Below, piece by piece: positions 12,018 through 22,285 of a stretch of 64,000 nt of DNA (position 1 is its first letter; each line of letters begins with the position of its first letter). The DNA lies in the NCBI GenBank assembly GCA_019916065.1, contig CM034244.1, forward strand, positions 24,792,471 through 24,856,470, given 5' to 3'. Both the position numbers and the translations under genes were made by a program. The notes under the pieces were generated by a model that searched no databases, was not told where the DNA came from, and worked only from the letters and a program-made list of their open reading frames with translations. Source of the stretch: Vitellaria paradoxa (taxonomy: Eukaryota; Streptophyta; Magnoliopsida; Ericales; Sapotaceae).

Positions 12018-12362
12018 AATCCTCCCTTTCCCCAAATTCCCATATACTTCAACAGTGTCAGAAAAATGCACTCTTTTCTCGATCTTCTGACTCTTCTCTG
12101 ATTTCTGACTCTTCGGGGGATAATCATCCAAATAATAAATATTCTTTCCCTTCTTCCTCCCTTGCATTATCAAGCTACAACCTCTATATACATTGCACTG
12201 ATTCCCAATACCCACATACTTGTATCCATGTGAAGCCATCTCACCCAAAGAAATTATATTCGCTCCAGCAGTAAATACATATTTCACATTGGGAATATTT
12301 TTGATAACACCATTCTGGAGTTTCAGGCAAACTCTTCCAACACCTTTAATCTTCTGCTTCAA
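11910..12362 (-). pseudogene. Copia protease C-terminal / pre-integrase-like segment
   Basis: This open frame on the minus strand reads KIKGVGRVCLKLQNGVIKNI, with NVKYVFTAGANIISLGEMAS next, the pattern that follows the protease catalytic motif in Ty1/copia polyproteins (flap and C-terminal half). YRGCSLIMQGRKKGKNIYYL resembles the short segment preceding integrase. A charged tail (KSQKSEKSQKIEKRVHFSDT) follows and runs into the polypurine tract and LTR. No HHCC zinc or DDE integrase motif exists downstream, so the polyprotein ends here by design or by deletion. It is separated from the frame holding the protease active site (12359-12856) by a small frame change. Confidence 0.7.
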
Positions 12363-12856
12363 TTATTACCCACATTAATGTAACCAAAATCTCCATCAGC
12401 GTGCAAAATGTCAAACATAGCTCGATCTCTACATATATGAAAGTCAGAAGCAGAATCCCATACCCAACCAGAATAGTTTTCAGTAGAACCATCATCCATA
12501 GTGTGCAACAAGAAATCACCAGAATCATTAACCACATTAACAGAGGAATCACTAACCTTCATTTTCTCTTGCAGTTGTTTCAAACCCTTCAAGTCTTCCT
12601 TGAACTTTGGATAACTTTTCTGTATATGACCATTCGCTCCACAATAATAGCACTCGACATTGCTCATATCTCTCTGTCGAGATTTAGATCTATCACGACG
12701 GTCAACTTTCTTCTTCCGACTCCTCCCTCGCTCAGAACTTTCTACAGCTAGCAATTGACTGTCTCCAGGATTGCCTCCATTTCTCATTATCTTGTCATTC
12801 TCCTTCATAACCGTAATCACCTCATTCAGTGTCAGATTTTTCTTCCCAATTAACAT
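12359..12856 (-). pseudogene. Copia gag nucleocapsid and protease active-site segment
   Basis: The 165-residue frame starts with a gag C-terminal segment, then a basic stretch (RGRSRKKKVDRRDRSKSRQR). A CCHC zinc knuckle follows in which the last Cys is replaced by Tyr (CYYCGANGHIQKSYPK). The protease region is WVWDSASDFHICRDR, where DSA stands in place of the usual DSGA, so the Gly of the catalytic loop appears lost. These changes suggest an inactive copy even where the frame is open. Confidence 0.8.
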
Positions 12857-12996
12857 CGACTAAACCAATGGTTTGTATGACCTGGATAATGAAGCTAACA
12901 AGAGCAACGCCTGTTCTTCGTCTTCAACCTCTCCCCTGTGTTCAACAACTAACATGCTAGCTGGTTAAAAATATTAATGTGGTCATGAATATTACC

Positions 12997-13356
12997 TCAT
13001 TCATCCATTCTCAATGAGTACAAATCTAATTTCATGCAAAGACGGCTTGCCATGGACTTTGAAGCGAACACGCTCTCCAACTTGTCCCATAACACTTTCG
13101 ATGACGTCTCATTCAACACCGTGTATTTAATCTGCGGTGCAAGTGCCAACCAAATTGTACTGACAGCTTTCCTTTGAACAGCTTTCCAATCATTATCCTT
13201 CATCTCATCTGGTTTTGTATCTTCTAATGCAATATCAAGACCCTGTTGCACTAGGTAGTCTTGAATTGTACTCTGCCACAATGTAAAATTGCTCTTTCCA
13301 TCAAATAAAGAGACTTCAAACTTTAGTGTAGACATGGTGCTTAATATCCTTTTCAA
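12997..13356 (-). pseudogene. Copia gag N-terminal domain
   Basis: The 119-residue frame on the minus strand contains the gag core of plant copia elements: FEVSLFDGKSNFTLWQSTIQ near the start, then DDW-like NDWKAVQRKAVSTIWLALAP and KVLWDKLESVFASKSMASRL. The domain continues past the stop at 12997 in another frame as far as about 12860 (NIHDHINIFNQL, then LLLLASLSRSYKPLV). The start Met at 13356 lies about 255 bp inside the 5' LTR, after the tRNA-Met primer site, as expected for gag. Confidence 0.85.
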
Positions 13357-13597
13357 TTAAACACTTCAATAATATACACCAAAGCAACCAACAACTAGCA
13401 ACTCACAATGTAGTAAAGGAATTCACCAACATCAATAGCCAACAATGCAGCAAATACCACAATCGAAGCCTAACTTGAGAAAACTAACCTCAAAACCAGA
13501 ATGTCAAAATTAGGCAAGACTAACCTCTTCCAAAATTGCTGCTAATGTGACACCCATTGCTCCTTTTTTCCTCTTCTTCTCCCAAGCTGGAACCTTC

Positions 13598-13611
13598 AGC
13601 TCTGATACCAC
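13598..13611 (-). other. Primer-binding site, initiator tRNA-Met type
   Basis: On the minus strand TGGTATCAGAGC lies two to three bases after the end of the 5' LTR, the standard primer site complementary to the 3' end of initiator tRNA-Met in plant retrotransposons. Confidence 0.9.
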
Positions 13612-13612
13612 T

Positions 13613-13989
13613 TGTTGGGCCCACAAGCACTTGTAAAGCCCGCAACGGAATCGCACACACAAATAAGGAAAGAAAAAAATTTAGAGTACTCAACACAAGA
13701 ATTTTTAACGTGGTTCGGTCCCTCAAAAGACCTACATCCACGATCCCAAAAAAGGATAATATACTCAACTCAATATTAAACTATTACAATTTTTGCACGA
13801 ACAAAATTGTAAAACCCTCTCCCCTCACACAACCCAAAAACCCAATTACACCCACACTTTGGTAACACAGGTTTTTAGTTGTGTCCTTGGTACATATAAC
13901 AACTATGGGGGAAGGCCCTTTTTATAGGAGCCAAGCCTCCCATTTTTTATTTCATCTCCCGATGTGGGATTTGGGGAGCCAACACAACA
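13613..13989 (-). repeat. 5' LTR of the non-autonomous copia element
   Basis: 377 bp, TGTTGGGCCC...CACAACA. It differs from the 3' LTR mainly by short indels, such as an insertion around 13905-13915 before the CTTTTTATAGGAGCC motif. Confidence 0.92.
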
Positions 13990-13994
13990 AGTGC

Positions 13995-14260
13995 AGCAGC
14001 AACTATCATCATAATCTGCCCATTTGAGCGTGGAGAACCCGAAGACCTAGTATTAGGCAATAGGTGCGATTAGATTTCTTTGTTGTCTTTGATGGTGGAG
14101 AGGCTAATTATAAGATGAGCCAACGAGGGTTGGACACCTCCAACCTAACGGTTGCATTAGAGAATGCCAAAGTAGTTGTAGAAAGAAAAATAGAAGAAGA
14201 GAGAAAAATGCAATTAGAGTTATTGATTTAATCTTAGTTTAAAAAAATAAAAAAAAATTA
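13995..14260 (-). pseudogene. Host gene relic on the far side of the copia insertion
   Basis: Immediately next to the right target duplication the minus strand reads GSPRSNGQIMMIVAAA, a hydrophobic, tail-like stretch that continues across the empty site into 11649 and leftward. Further right the frame is not clearly open. On the plus strand 14130-14220 can be read as a charged helix (ENAKVVVERKIEEERK), so the orientation of that part is uncertain. I cannot name the gene. Confidence 0.3.
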
Positions 14261-15075
14261 TGTTTTTAAAAAAACTGAGATTTAAATTTAAGACTCTTGA
14301 ATCCCTCTAGGTCACTCAGTCTGGCGCTCCTCCCATGTGCTACACATGATAGAATATGTACAATGTCATTCTTTTATTTAATTTACTTTGAAAAAAATAA
14401 TTATATCCATGGCATCTTTCATTTTTCTCACTAAAGAATAAGTCATTTTTGAAAACTAAATGACTTATTTTATCATGAAAAGAATCAACCTTGATAAAAT
14501 ATTTGTAAAATTACTTTCTATAAAGTGTAATATCTATCACTAAATTAAATAATTTTAACCCTTAGACTGAACATCTTGTTAATTTTTATTGCATTCTATT
14601 AAAAAAGTTTATCTTATTTAGTCATTTATTTAAAATTAAAAGTAATTTTTAGTAACTAATATATTATAATGATTGATTTCATTGAATTAATTTTTATTAA
14701 AATAATTGTTCATTATTATAATGGTTTATTTTATAAATTAAAATTATTTTTAAAATAACTAAATATTAAAATGATTTATTTTATTAAAATATGGATATTT
14801 TTAATAATTAATGATTTATTTTAAATTATATTTTTATAAGGGTATAATATAATTATTTACTCATATTTTATTTTATTCTACGTTTATTTTAAGGTGTGAA
14901 TATTTGCACTCCTCTATTAATTTCCTTTACTTCACAAACTTAATGATAAAATAATGCGAAGTGAGAAACAAGAATGCATTTATTCCTTTCCTTATTTTAC
15001 CTTACTAAGGGTGTGTTTGGCGCACTAAATTTTGGTGAAAATCTTTTAAAACCTCTGAAATTTTTTGAAAATCTC
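14260..15075. other. AT-rich spacer, nothing recognisable
   Basis: A very AT-rich stretch with no open frame of interest. At about 15005 the phrase GGGTGTGTTTGGCGCACTAA resembles the terminal inverted repeat of a plant MITE, but I found no matching far end. Confidence 0.4.
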
Positions 15076-15318
15076 TATACATTTTTACACATTCCCACAT
15101 TCTCAAAATTCAAAAAAAGTTCAATACTTTTCAAAAAAAGTTGATAATTAGAATTCGGTTAATTAAATAGCAAAAATTTTTCGCCATTCTTTCCATGAAC
15201 TCTCAAGTTTTATACATTTTTACACATTCTCACCTTCTAAAAAAAGTTCAATACCTTTCAAAAAAAAAGTCGATAATTAAAATTCAATTAATCAAATAGC
15301 AAAAAAATTTTGACCATT
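15076..15318. repeat. Tandem duplication, unit about 135 bp
   Basis: Two units start with TATACATTTTTACACATTC at 15076 and 15211 and share the phrase AAAAAAGTTCAATAC...AATCAAATAGCAAAAA. The second unit ends exactly where the Athila LTR fragment begins. Confidence 0.8.
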
Positions 15319-15849
15319 TGATTGGACATCAATTGTTATATATTTATATATTCAATTACACTTGCACACATCATAAAAAGATATAAATCTATGTTTTGTG
15401 CAGATTTCATCCCATATCTCCAAAGTGGAATATGTGTTGATTTCCATCACAAAAACAAGAAATTGAGCTACATTGAGGATGTTGAGAAGAAAGCATGCTG
15501 CACAACACATCAAAGGATTGAAGCTATTTCAGAAGAAGAAGAAAATTCAGTTGAAATCAGTGCAAAGAGATCAGAATCACTATTCTGGAAATTTCTGCAG
15601 CAGGGGATCGTATTCGAATATGGTTTACTGTATTCGAATATAAGCTTCTTCACAGCAACGAATTCCATGTGACCCCAACTTCCCCATGATGTACCTGCAA
15701 TCCAGGGAGGGCAAATCAGGAAAAATATAGGAGAGAGAAGAAGCCATCATGAGGAACATTCGGTTAGAGGAGAGAAAAGGAGGAGAGAGAAGGAAGAAAG
15801 AAGGGGGTGAGACCCACGCGACAAAAACAGAGAACTTGGGAAGAAATTC
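15319..15849 (+). repeat. Truncated Athila LTR fragment
   Basis: This 531 bp segment begins TGATTGGACATCAATTG, as do the LTRs at 15850 and 28039, and runs through the GA-rich segment found in the 3' LTR before stopping at GAAGAAATTC. The full LTR starts at the next base. The short open frames here are LTR sequence, not genes. Confidence 0.9.
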
Positions 15850-17237
15850 TGATTGGACATCAATTGATACATGTTTATACATTCAAATTACACTTGCACA
15901 CATCATAAAAAGACATAAAATCTATGTTTTGTGCAGGTTTCATCTCTATATCTCCAAGTGGATTGTGTGTTGATTTCCATCACAAGAACAAGAAATTAAG
16001 CTACATTGAGGATGTTGAGAAGAAAGCATGCTGCACAACACATCAAAGGATTGAAGCTATTTCAGAAGAAGAAGAAATTCAGTTGAAATCAGTGCAAAGA
16101 AATCAGAATCACTATTCTGGAAATTTCTGCAGCAGGGGATCGTATTCGAATATGGGTTTACTGTATTCGAATATGAGCTTCTTCACAGCAACGAATTCCA
16201 TGTGACCCCAACTTCCCCACGTGATGTAATCTGCAATCCGGGGAGGGCATTCGGCTGAGATGGTGGAGATTTCGTAGAGAGAGTTTTAGAGAGTTTTTCA
16301 TTGAGAGTTCAGAGATATATATTGGAATTTAATTCAGCATTGGAGTTTTGGAGATTTACACATTGAATTCATTCCAATTTCTGTAATCAGATTTTGAAGT
16401 CTAAATCCATTTAACTTTCAATTTCAGATTGCAATGTCTTCCAATCAGATTTCCATTTCTGTTTTTCTTCTTTTCAACATGCTCGGCTAAGTTTTCTTGA
16501 GCCAAGGCAAGGGTAATGCCCTTCCAATGAATCTCAAGTGGCCGAACTTCATGAATTTACCTTGAGTTTTTATGGTTATCAAATCAATTTGCAGCTGGGT
16601 GTCTTAGAACTCATTGATTCAAGACCCGATTAATCCAAATTTGTATATCCTATTGATGAGTTCATAGGTGTTGCTTAACTTAGAACTCTCATGACATTGT
16701 TGTATGTGGGTTGCTAGAATTAGAACTCCTATTGTCCTTAAAATAGGTTATGCACATTGAGTGTTTAATCCATGGTTTGTTTCAATTGAAATTAGTTTTC
16801 TCAAAAATCAGTACAAATTGATTTGGTAATTTATAAGCTCTTGGCACTTGAAATTCATTTGGATTGGTATTAAACTTGCCTTGCTCAACCTTTTTATCAC
16901 TTAATCTTTAAGTTTAAATTCACTTTGCTTTTGGAAAGTTAGTTCAAAATCATCAACCAACCAAATCAGATTTTAATTTTCTATTTTACATTTTTCTGTG
17001 AGTAGTGTTTTGCCAAATTAATCTCCATTAGAGTCATTCACTTCACTGACTCCCTAGATCCCTGTGGAAATGACCTGGGACTTACCAGTTATTTTGTGCT
17101 TCAACCACACCTTGCACTTGGGGGAAAACTTGTCTTGACTTACCTCACTTAACATTTTCTTTAACTTTGAATTTATAATCTGAATTTTCATTTGAGCTTT
17201 TATCTTGAAGTGAGGTAATTAAACAAGAACAAGCACA
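15850..17237 (+). repeat. 5' LTR of the Athila-like element
   Basis: 1388 bp, TGATTGG...AAGCACA. It lacks the GA-rich stretch of about 130 bp that is present in the 3' LTR (about 28440-28575) and in the truncated fragment at 15319-15849. Confidence 0.92.
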
Positions 17238-17241
17238 ATTT

Positions 17242-17261
17242 TATGGCGCCGTTGCCGGGGA
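17242..17261 (+). other. Primer-binding site, tRNA-Asp type
   Basis: TGGCGCCGTTGCCGGGGATC lies about six bases after the LTR end. It is complementary to the 3' end of plant tRNA-Asp, the usual primer of Athila elements. Confidence 0.85.
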
Positions 17262-17566
17262 TCTTTGAGAAGCAATGGTGTTTTGAGCCTTTGGAGCATT
17301 GACTGGCAGTACATCTCACCATCATCTTCAACAACAGAGCTGCTTAACTTGTTGAGTAACTTTGTTTCATCTCTATTTCTATTTCTTTTATAGTTTTAGT
17401 TGTTAGTTTAGTTTTAGAACTGCTTGCATCTGAATCCTGAAATTCTGATTCGAATCTGTTTCATCTGATATTCGAATACGGCTGCATTTCTTTGCTGAGA
17501 GCTGTAGTTGCAATTCTCTGTGAATCAGTAGATGAAATTGTGAAGTTAGGAGTTTAGATTGGAGTT

Positions 17567-18920
17567 TTGTTTCAGTCTGAAATTCTGTTTATGCTTTTAA
17601 GGTCTGGTAAACTTGTTGGAAACAGATTTGAATTGCATTCTCCATCTTCTCTTGCTGAATTGATTGAATTTTCTGCACTACATTCCCAATCTGAATTTTC
17701 TGCTGCACATATGGATCCACCACCACCTGTTCTGCCGGAAGGAAGTGTTCAAGGAGAGAATGATCAAATGGATCAAAATATCCTTAGACCTCTCCGAGAA
17801 TATCTTTATCCAGCTAGACAAACCACTCCATCTTGCATTGTTCTTCCAAATGGACATCAGAATTTTTATCTTAAACCTGGAACAATTCAGCTGTTACCAA
17901 CTTTTCATGGCATGGACTCAGAAAATCCTTATATGCATATGAAAGAATTTGAAGATGTTGTGGAACTTGCATGGATAGGAATGTTAATGAGGACATGGTT
18001 AGGCTTAAATTATTTCCATTTTCATTGAAAGACAAGGCAAAAATGTGGTTGAATTCACTTGAGCCTAGATCAATAGGTACTTGGAGAGACATGCAAACAA
18101 AATTTTTGAAGAAGTATTTTCCTGCAAATAGAACTGTGATTCTTCAACAGCAAATAATGAATTTTGTGTGTAAATCCAATGAAACATTTGCTCAAGCATG
18201 GGAAAGATTCAAGGAATTATTGCAAGCATGTCCACATCATGGTTTTGAATCTTGGAGAATTGTTAATTTTTTCCATAATGCATTAACTCCAAATCTGAAA
18301 AATTTTGGTTTGCCACCATGTGTAATGGTGAATTCTATGACAAAACTGCTGAAGAGGCTTTACATTTCTTTGATGCTTTAGCTGAAACACTAAACAGTGG
18401 GAGGTAGTCTCCCCATTTTGTTCTGAATTTTCTGACAGATCAAATGATAGAGGAAAGCTCCATCTCATGAGGCAGATGATGTTGGAGCTAGGCTGGCTGC
18501 ATTGTCAAGAAAGATTGAATTGATGGAGCAAAAGAAGCAAACATTGAAGGAGAGTGAAGTGAAGTGTGTGATGTGTGAAACCGCAGACCACAGGACTGAT
18601 GATTGCCCAACACTTCCAGCCTTTAAGGAAGTTCTCTATGGTCAAGCAAATCCCACACAAGCTGCAAGACCCTTCAATCAAATCAGGGGTATGAACACAT
18701 ATTCGCAAGGCCATAGTCCATATTCGAATAGCTACAACCCTGGCTACAGAACTCATCCAAACCTTTCTTGGAAAGCAGAAGCACAGAACCAACAATACCA
18801 ACCTCAACAAAATGTACAACCCCAACCATTCCTCCTCAGCCTTTTCAACCTCAGCAGAATTCAAATTTTTATCAGCCACCTCACAAAAGATCTTTGGAAG
18901 ACACCTTGCAACAATTTATG
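17567..18920 (+). pseudogene. Athila gag
   Basis: The gag polyprotein forms virus-like particles. The first frame (17567-18028) holds the N-terminal linker and IQLLPTFHGMDSENPYMHMK, EFEDVVE; after a frameshift near 17965 the matrix/capsid core continues with RLKLFPFSLKDKAKMWLNSL, TWRDMQTKFLKKYFP and FAQAWERFKELLQACPHHGF. Further shifts occur near 18380 and 18490. A third frame carries a zinc knuckle CVMCETADHRTDDCP (about 18562-18606), followed by a Gln/Asn/Pro-rich tail. The alternative start at 17592 (MLLRSGK) is plausible. All domains are present, so only small frame errors separate this from an intact gag. Confidence 0.88.
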
Positions 18921-18981
18921 CTAAGGGCAGATTGGAACCAACAATCAGAATTCCAAGTTTCAAGAGCAGACACACAGGGCC

Positions 18982-19866
18982 ATGGAAGACATCCGAAGTC
19001 AATTGTCAAAGCTAACTCAAGCTTTAACTATCAGAGAATCAGGAAAGCTTCCATCTCAGCCAAGACCAAATCCTACAAGCCAAGTTCATTTCAGTGAATC
19101 ATCTTCATCTGCTGCAAATGAAAATCTGGAGCATGTACAAGCTGTTTCAACATTGAGAAGTGGTAAGCAAATTGTCAAGCCAGATTACAAACCACTTGCT
19201 GAAGAAATTGAGGAAGCAAATGAGCAAGAAATCATGAAAAATGAAGAAGAGGTTGCAGCTGAACAGAAATTGGACAGCAAAACAGAAAGTGAACAGAAAC
19301 AGAAATTTAGCACTTCTGAGAAAGAAGTCATGTTTCAGAATGAAGAGCACGAATTGAAGCAAAATGAAAGACTAATTGGGGACAACAAGTTGGACAGCAA
19401 TTTGAGGAAAAGCAGAATCTGAACAAGAAAATCAGGAAATTCTGATGCAGCCAGAGGGATATTCGAATACCAGCAAGCAACATTCGAATAGCAGTAAGCA
19501 GCAAATCAGAATCCAGAGAACAGAGCAGGTAAATTCTGAAAATAAAGAGGAAATTTCTGACAATAAGAAAAAATTTCTGAAGAAAATCAGTTTGAAAAGA
19601 GTGAGAAAGATTTTGAAAATAAAGAAATTTTGAATAAAACCAATTTGGACAAATCTGAATTTTTTCCAAAACTTCCATTTCCACAAAGATTGAACAAAGC
19701 CAAGAAAGAGAATTTGAATTCTGACATCTATGAATTGTTCAAACAAGTCAGAATCAATATTCCCTTACTTGATGCAATTAAACAAAATCCATCCTATGGA
19801 AAATTTTTGAAAGATTTGTGTACTGTTGAGGAAAATGAATGTGAAAGAAAGAGCATTTTTGACTGA
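18982..19866 (+). pseudogene. Athila gag-protease linker region
   Basis: Between gag and protease lie Glu/Lys-rich frames: 18982-19422 (MEDIRSQLSKLTQAL and, later, VQAVSTLRSGKQI) and 19630-19866 (PKLPFPQRLNKAKKE, YELFKQVRINIPLLDAIKQN, PSYGKFLKDLCT). The last motif series directly precedes the protease in Athila-like elements. Two palindromes of the ATTCGAAT type lie in the linker at 19461 and 19482. Confidence 0.8.
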
Positions 19867-20245
19867 ACAAGTGAGCTCCATTTTGCAATTTAAAACTCCT
19901 CCCAAATATAAAGATCCAGGTTGCCCCACCATAGCCTGCTTAATTGGGAATCAAAGGGTAGATCAAGCTTTGCTAGATTTAGGTGCAAGTGTCAACCTCT
20001 TACCATTCACTGTTTACAAACAGCTGGGGTTGGGAGAACTTAGACCTACAAGGGTGACATTACAACTTGCTGATAGGTCAGTTAAAGTCCCTAGGGGTGT
20101 GGTTGAGGATGTCTTGATTCAAGTGGATCATTTTTACTTTCCAGTGGACTTTAGTGTAGACACTCAGCCCATTCAAGGAACCAACCAGCTGTACCTGTCA
20201 GGAGAAGCCATTTTTGGCCACCTCAAATGCCTTGATCAATTGTAG
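19826..20245 (+). pseudogene. Athila aspartic protease
   Basis: The retropepsin domain matures the polyprotein. The frame contains LTEQVSSILQFKTPPKYKDP, GCPTIACLIG and the active-site region ALLDLGASVNLLP, where Leu stands at the position usually held by Ser or Thr in the D-S/T-G triad; DLGAS is common in Athila-like elements. QLGLGELRPTRVTLQLADRS and a flap-like VDFSVD follow. The frame overlaps the previous one by about 40 bases and ends at 20245 in a stop caused by a shift. Confidence 0.85.
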
Positions 20246-20400
20246 AACTGGAGTTATCAAGTTCTCCTTTGGAAACATGACAATTGAGAAAAACATCTTC
20301 AAGGTGACCAACAGCCGAGTGATTATGAGGAGTAGAGGAAGTTGATTGGATTCAAACAACCACTCAAGATCACTTTGATAGAGAGTATTTTGATGACCCT

Positions 20401-20772
20401 TTGGAGAAAGCCTTAGTGAATAATGAGCAAGTTGATTTCCTAGCTGATTGTGACTTGGAGAATTGTGAGGGAGGAGAATTTGAGGAAATGAAAAATTCAG
20501 TGCTGATGATGAATCAGTGGAGACCAACTGTTGAGTCTTTAGAGCTGCCCATAGCCAAGCCTTTGTCATTTTTGGACCAGCCACCAAAACCTGAGAGAAA
20601 ACCTTTGCCAAGTGACTTGAAATATGTATTTTTAGGTGAGGGAGAGTCCTATCCAGCTGTCATTTCATCTCAGCTGAGTTTGGACCAAGAAAATAGACTT
20701 GTGGAAGTCTTGAGGAAGCATAGAGGAGCTTTGGGCTGGACCATAGCAGACCTGCAAGGAATCAGTCCATGA
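20401..20772 (+). pseudogene. Athila protease-RT connecting segment
   Basis: The 123-residue frame carries the segment between protease and reverse transcriptase: an acidic part (VDFLADCDLENCEGGEFEEM), then LPSDLKYVFLGEGESYPAVI and LVEVLRKHRGALGWTIADLQ, GISP. The last motif is the standard entry into the Ty3 RT domain. Confidence 0.85.
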
Positions 20773-21600
20773 TTTGCACCCATAGATATTTTGGAGGAGA
20801 GGCCAAGCCTATTAGGCAAATGCAAAGGAGACTCAACCCCAACATGAAAGAGGTTGTTAGAGGGGAGGTAATCAAGCTTTTGGATGCTGGAATTATCTAC
20901 CCCATCTCAGATTCTAAGTGGGTGAGTCCAACTCAGGTAGTGCCTAAGAAATCTGGAGTGACTGTGATTAAGAATGAAAAAGAGGAATTAGTTCCAATGC
21001 GCATCCAAACAGGATGGCGCATGTGCATAGATTATAGAAAGTTGAATGCAGTCACAAGGAAAGATCACTTCCCTCTTCCATTCCTAGATCAGGTATTGGA
21101 AAGAGTGGCAGGGCATGCATTTTACTGTTTCTTGGATGGTTACTCTGGGTATAATCAGATTGAGATTGCATTGGAGGATCAGAAAAGACCACATTCACTT
21201 GCCCATTTGGCACATTTGCATATAGGCGTATGCCTTTTGGTCTTTGCAATGCTCCTGCAACATTTCAGAGATGTATGATGAGTCTGTTTAGTGATTTTGT
21301 AGAGAGATTCCTTGAAGTTTTTATGGATGACTTTTCAGTATATGGCAGTGACTTTGATACATGTTTGGGAAACTTAGAGAAGGTTTTGATTAGATGTGAG
21401 GAGAAAAACTTGGTTTTGAATTGGGAAAAATGCCACTTTATGGTAACTCATGGAATTGTCCTTGGCCACATAGTGTCTTCTAGGGGGATAGAAGTAGACA
21501 AAGCTAAAGTGGAAATTATTCAAAAACTTCCTACCCCTAGATGTGTTAAGGATATCAGATCATTCTTGGCCATGCTGGGTTTTATAGAAGGTTTATTGCA
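20769..21600 (+). pseudogene. Athila reverse transcriptase
   Basis: The RT copies element RNA into DNA. Visible in order: [93 protein letters not shown], and after a shift near 21185 RMPFGL-type MPFGLCNAPATFQRCMM, then the catalytic box VFMDDFSVYG (FMDD in place of YxDD, usual in Athila) and LVLNWEKCHFMV, GIVLGHIVSSRGIEVDKAKV. A second shift follows near 21585. All catalytic aspartates are present. Confidence 0.92.
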
Positions 21601-22280
21601 TCATTCAGTGCCATTGCTAGACCTTTGTGCAACCTTCTATCCCAGGATGTTCCCTTTGATTGGACACCAGAGTGTCAGGCCTCATTTGATAGACTTAAGA
21701 GTTTGCTCACCTCAGCTCCCATTATGCAGCCACCAGACTGGACTTTACCATTTGAGATCATGTGTGATGCTAGTGATTGTGCCATTGGTGCAGTGCTAGG
21801 ACAGAGGAGGGATAGGAGACCACATGTGTTTACTATGCTAGCAAAACCCTTAGTGAAGCACAAAGGAATTACACTACTACTGAGAAGGAGTTGCTAGCAG
21901 TAGTATATGCCTTGGACAAGTTCAGATCATACCTGGTAGGTTCTCATGTCATAGTATACACTGACCATGCTGCTTTGAAGTATCTCTTGACCAAACCTGA
22001 TGCTAAGCCTAGACTTATTAGATGGATTCTTCTGCTTCAAGAATTTGATTTAGAAATCAAGGACAAAAAGGGAGTTGAAAATGTAGTTGCTGATCACCTT
22101 TCTAGACTCCCACATCAAGATTTAGCATCCTTTGATTCTCCCATCAATGAGACATTCCCTGATGAGCAGTTGTTCCACATAGACTCTTCTGAGGTACCTT
22201 GGTTTGCAGATATAGCCAACTACCTAGCTTCAGGTATTGTGCCTTCTCACTGGACCATGTTGGATAGAAGAAGTTCTTTA
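21600..22280 (+). pseudogene. Athila RNase H
   Basis: RNase H degrades the RNA strand of the hybrid. The sequence gives FDWTPECQASFDRLKSLLTS, LPFEIMCDASDCAIGAVLGQ (first catalytic Asp), [16 protein letters not shown] preceded by the TTEKE motif in another frame, [20 protein letters not shown] (catalytic Asp) and VVADHLSRL. Frame changes lie near 21830 and 21890. Domain length is normal. Confidence 0.9.
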
Positions 22281-22285
22281 GGAAT

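Larger units (their letters stand above)
11645..13994 (-). mobile_element. Non-autonomous Ty1/copia element with gag and protease only
   Basis: The element is complete at both ends: LTRs at 11650-12017 and 13613-13989, TG...CA termini, and a 5 bp target duplication AGTGC at 11645-11649 and 13990-13994. In the minus reading the right LTR is the 5' LTR. Its primer-binding site TGGTATCAGAGC, complementary to initiator tRNA-Met, lies at about 13598-13609, and a polypurine tract GGGGAAAGGGAGGATT lies directly before the 3' LTR (12018-12033). The interior encodes gag, a zinc knuckle, an aspartic protease and a pre-integrase-like segment, then goes straight to the polypurine tract. Integrase, reverse transcriptase and RNase H are absent. 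This matches the class called TR-GAG. Confidence 0.92.

Noticed and set aside
15322..15672. Open frame of 116 residues at the Athila 5' end, repeated at 15924 and 28113
   Set aside because: It is LTR sequence present in all LTR copies, with no domain and different frames in each.
19147..19746. Several minus-strand hydrophobic frames opposite Athila gag
   Set aside because: They mirror the Glu/Lys-rich coding strand (Phe/Leu on the other strand) and are not genes.
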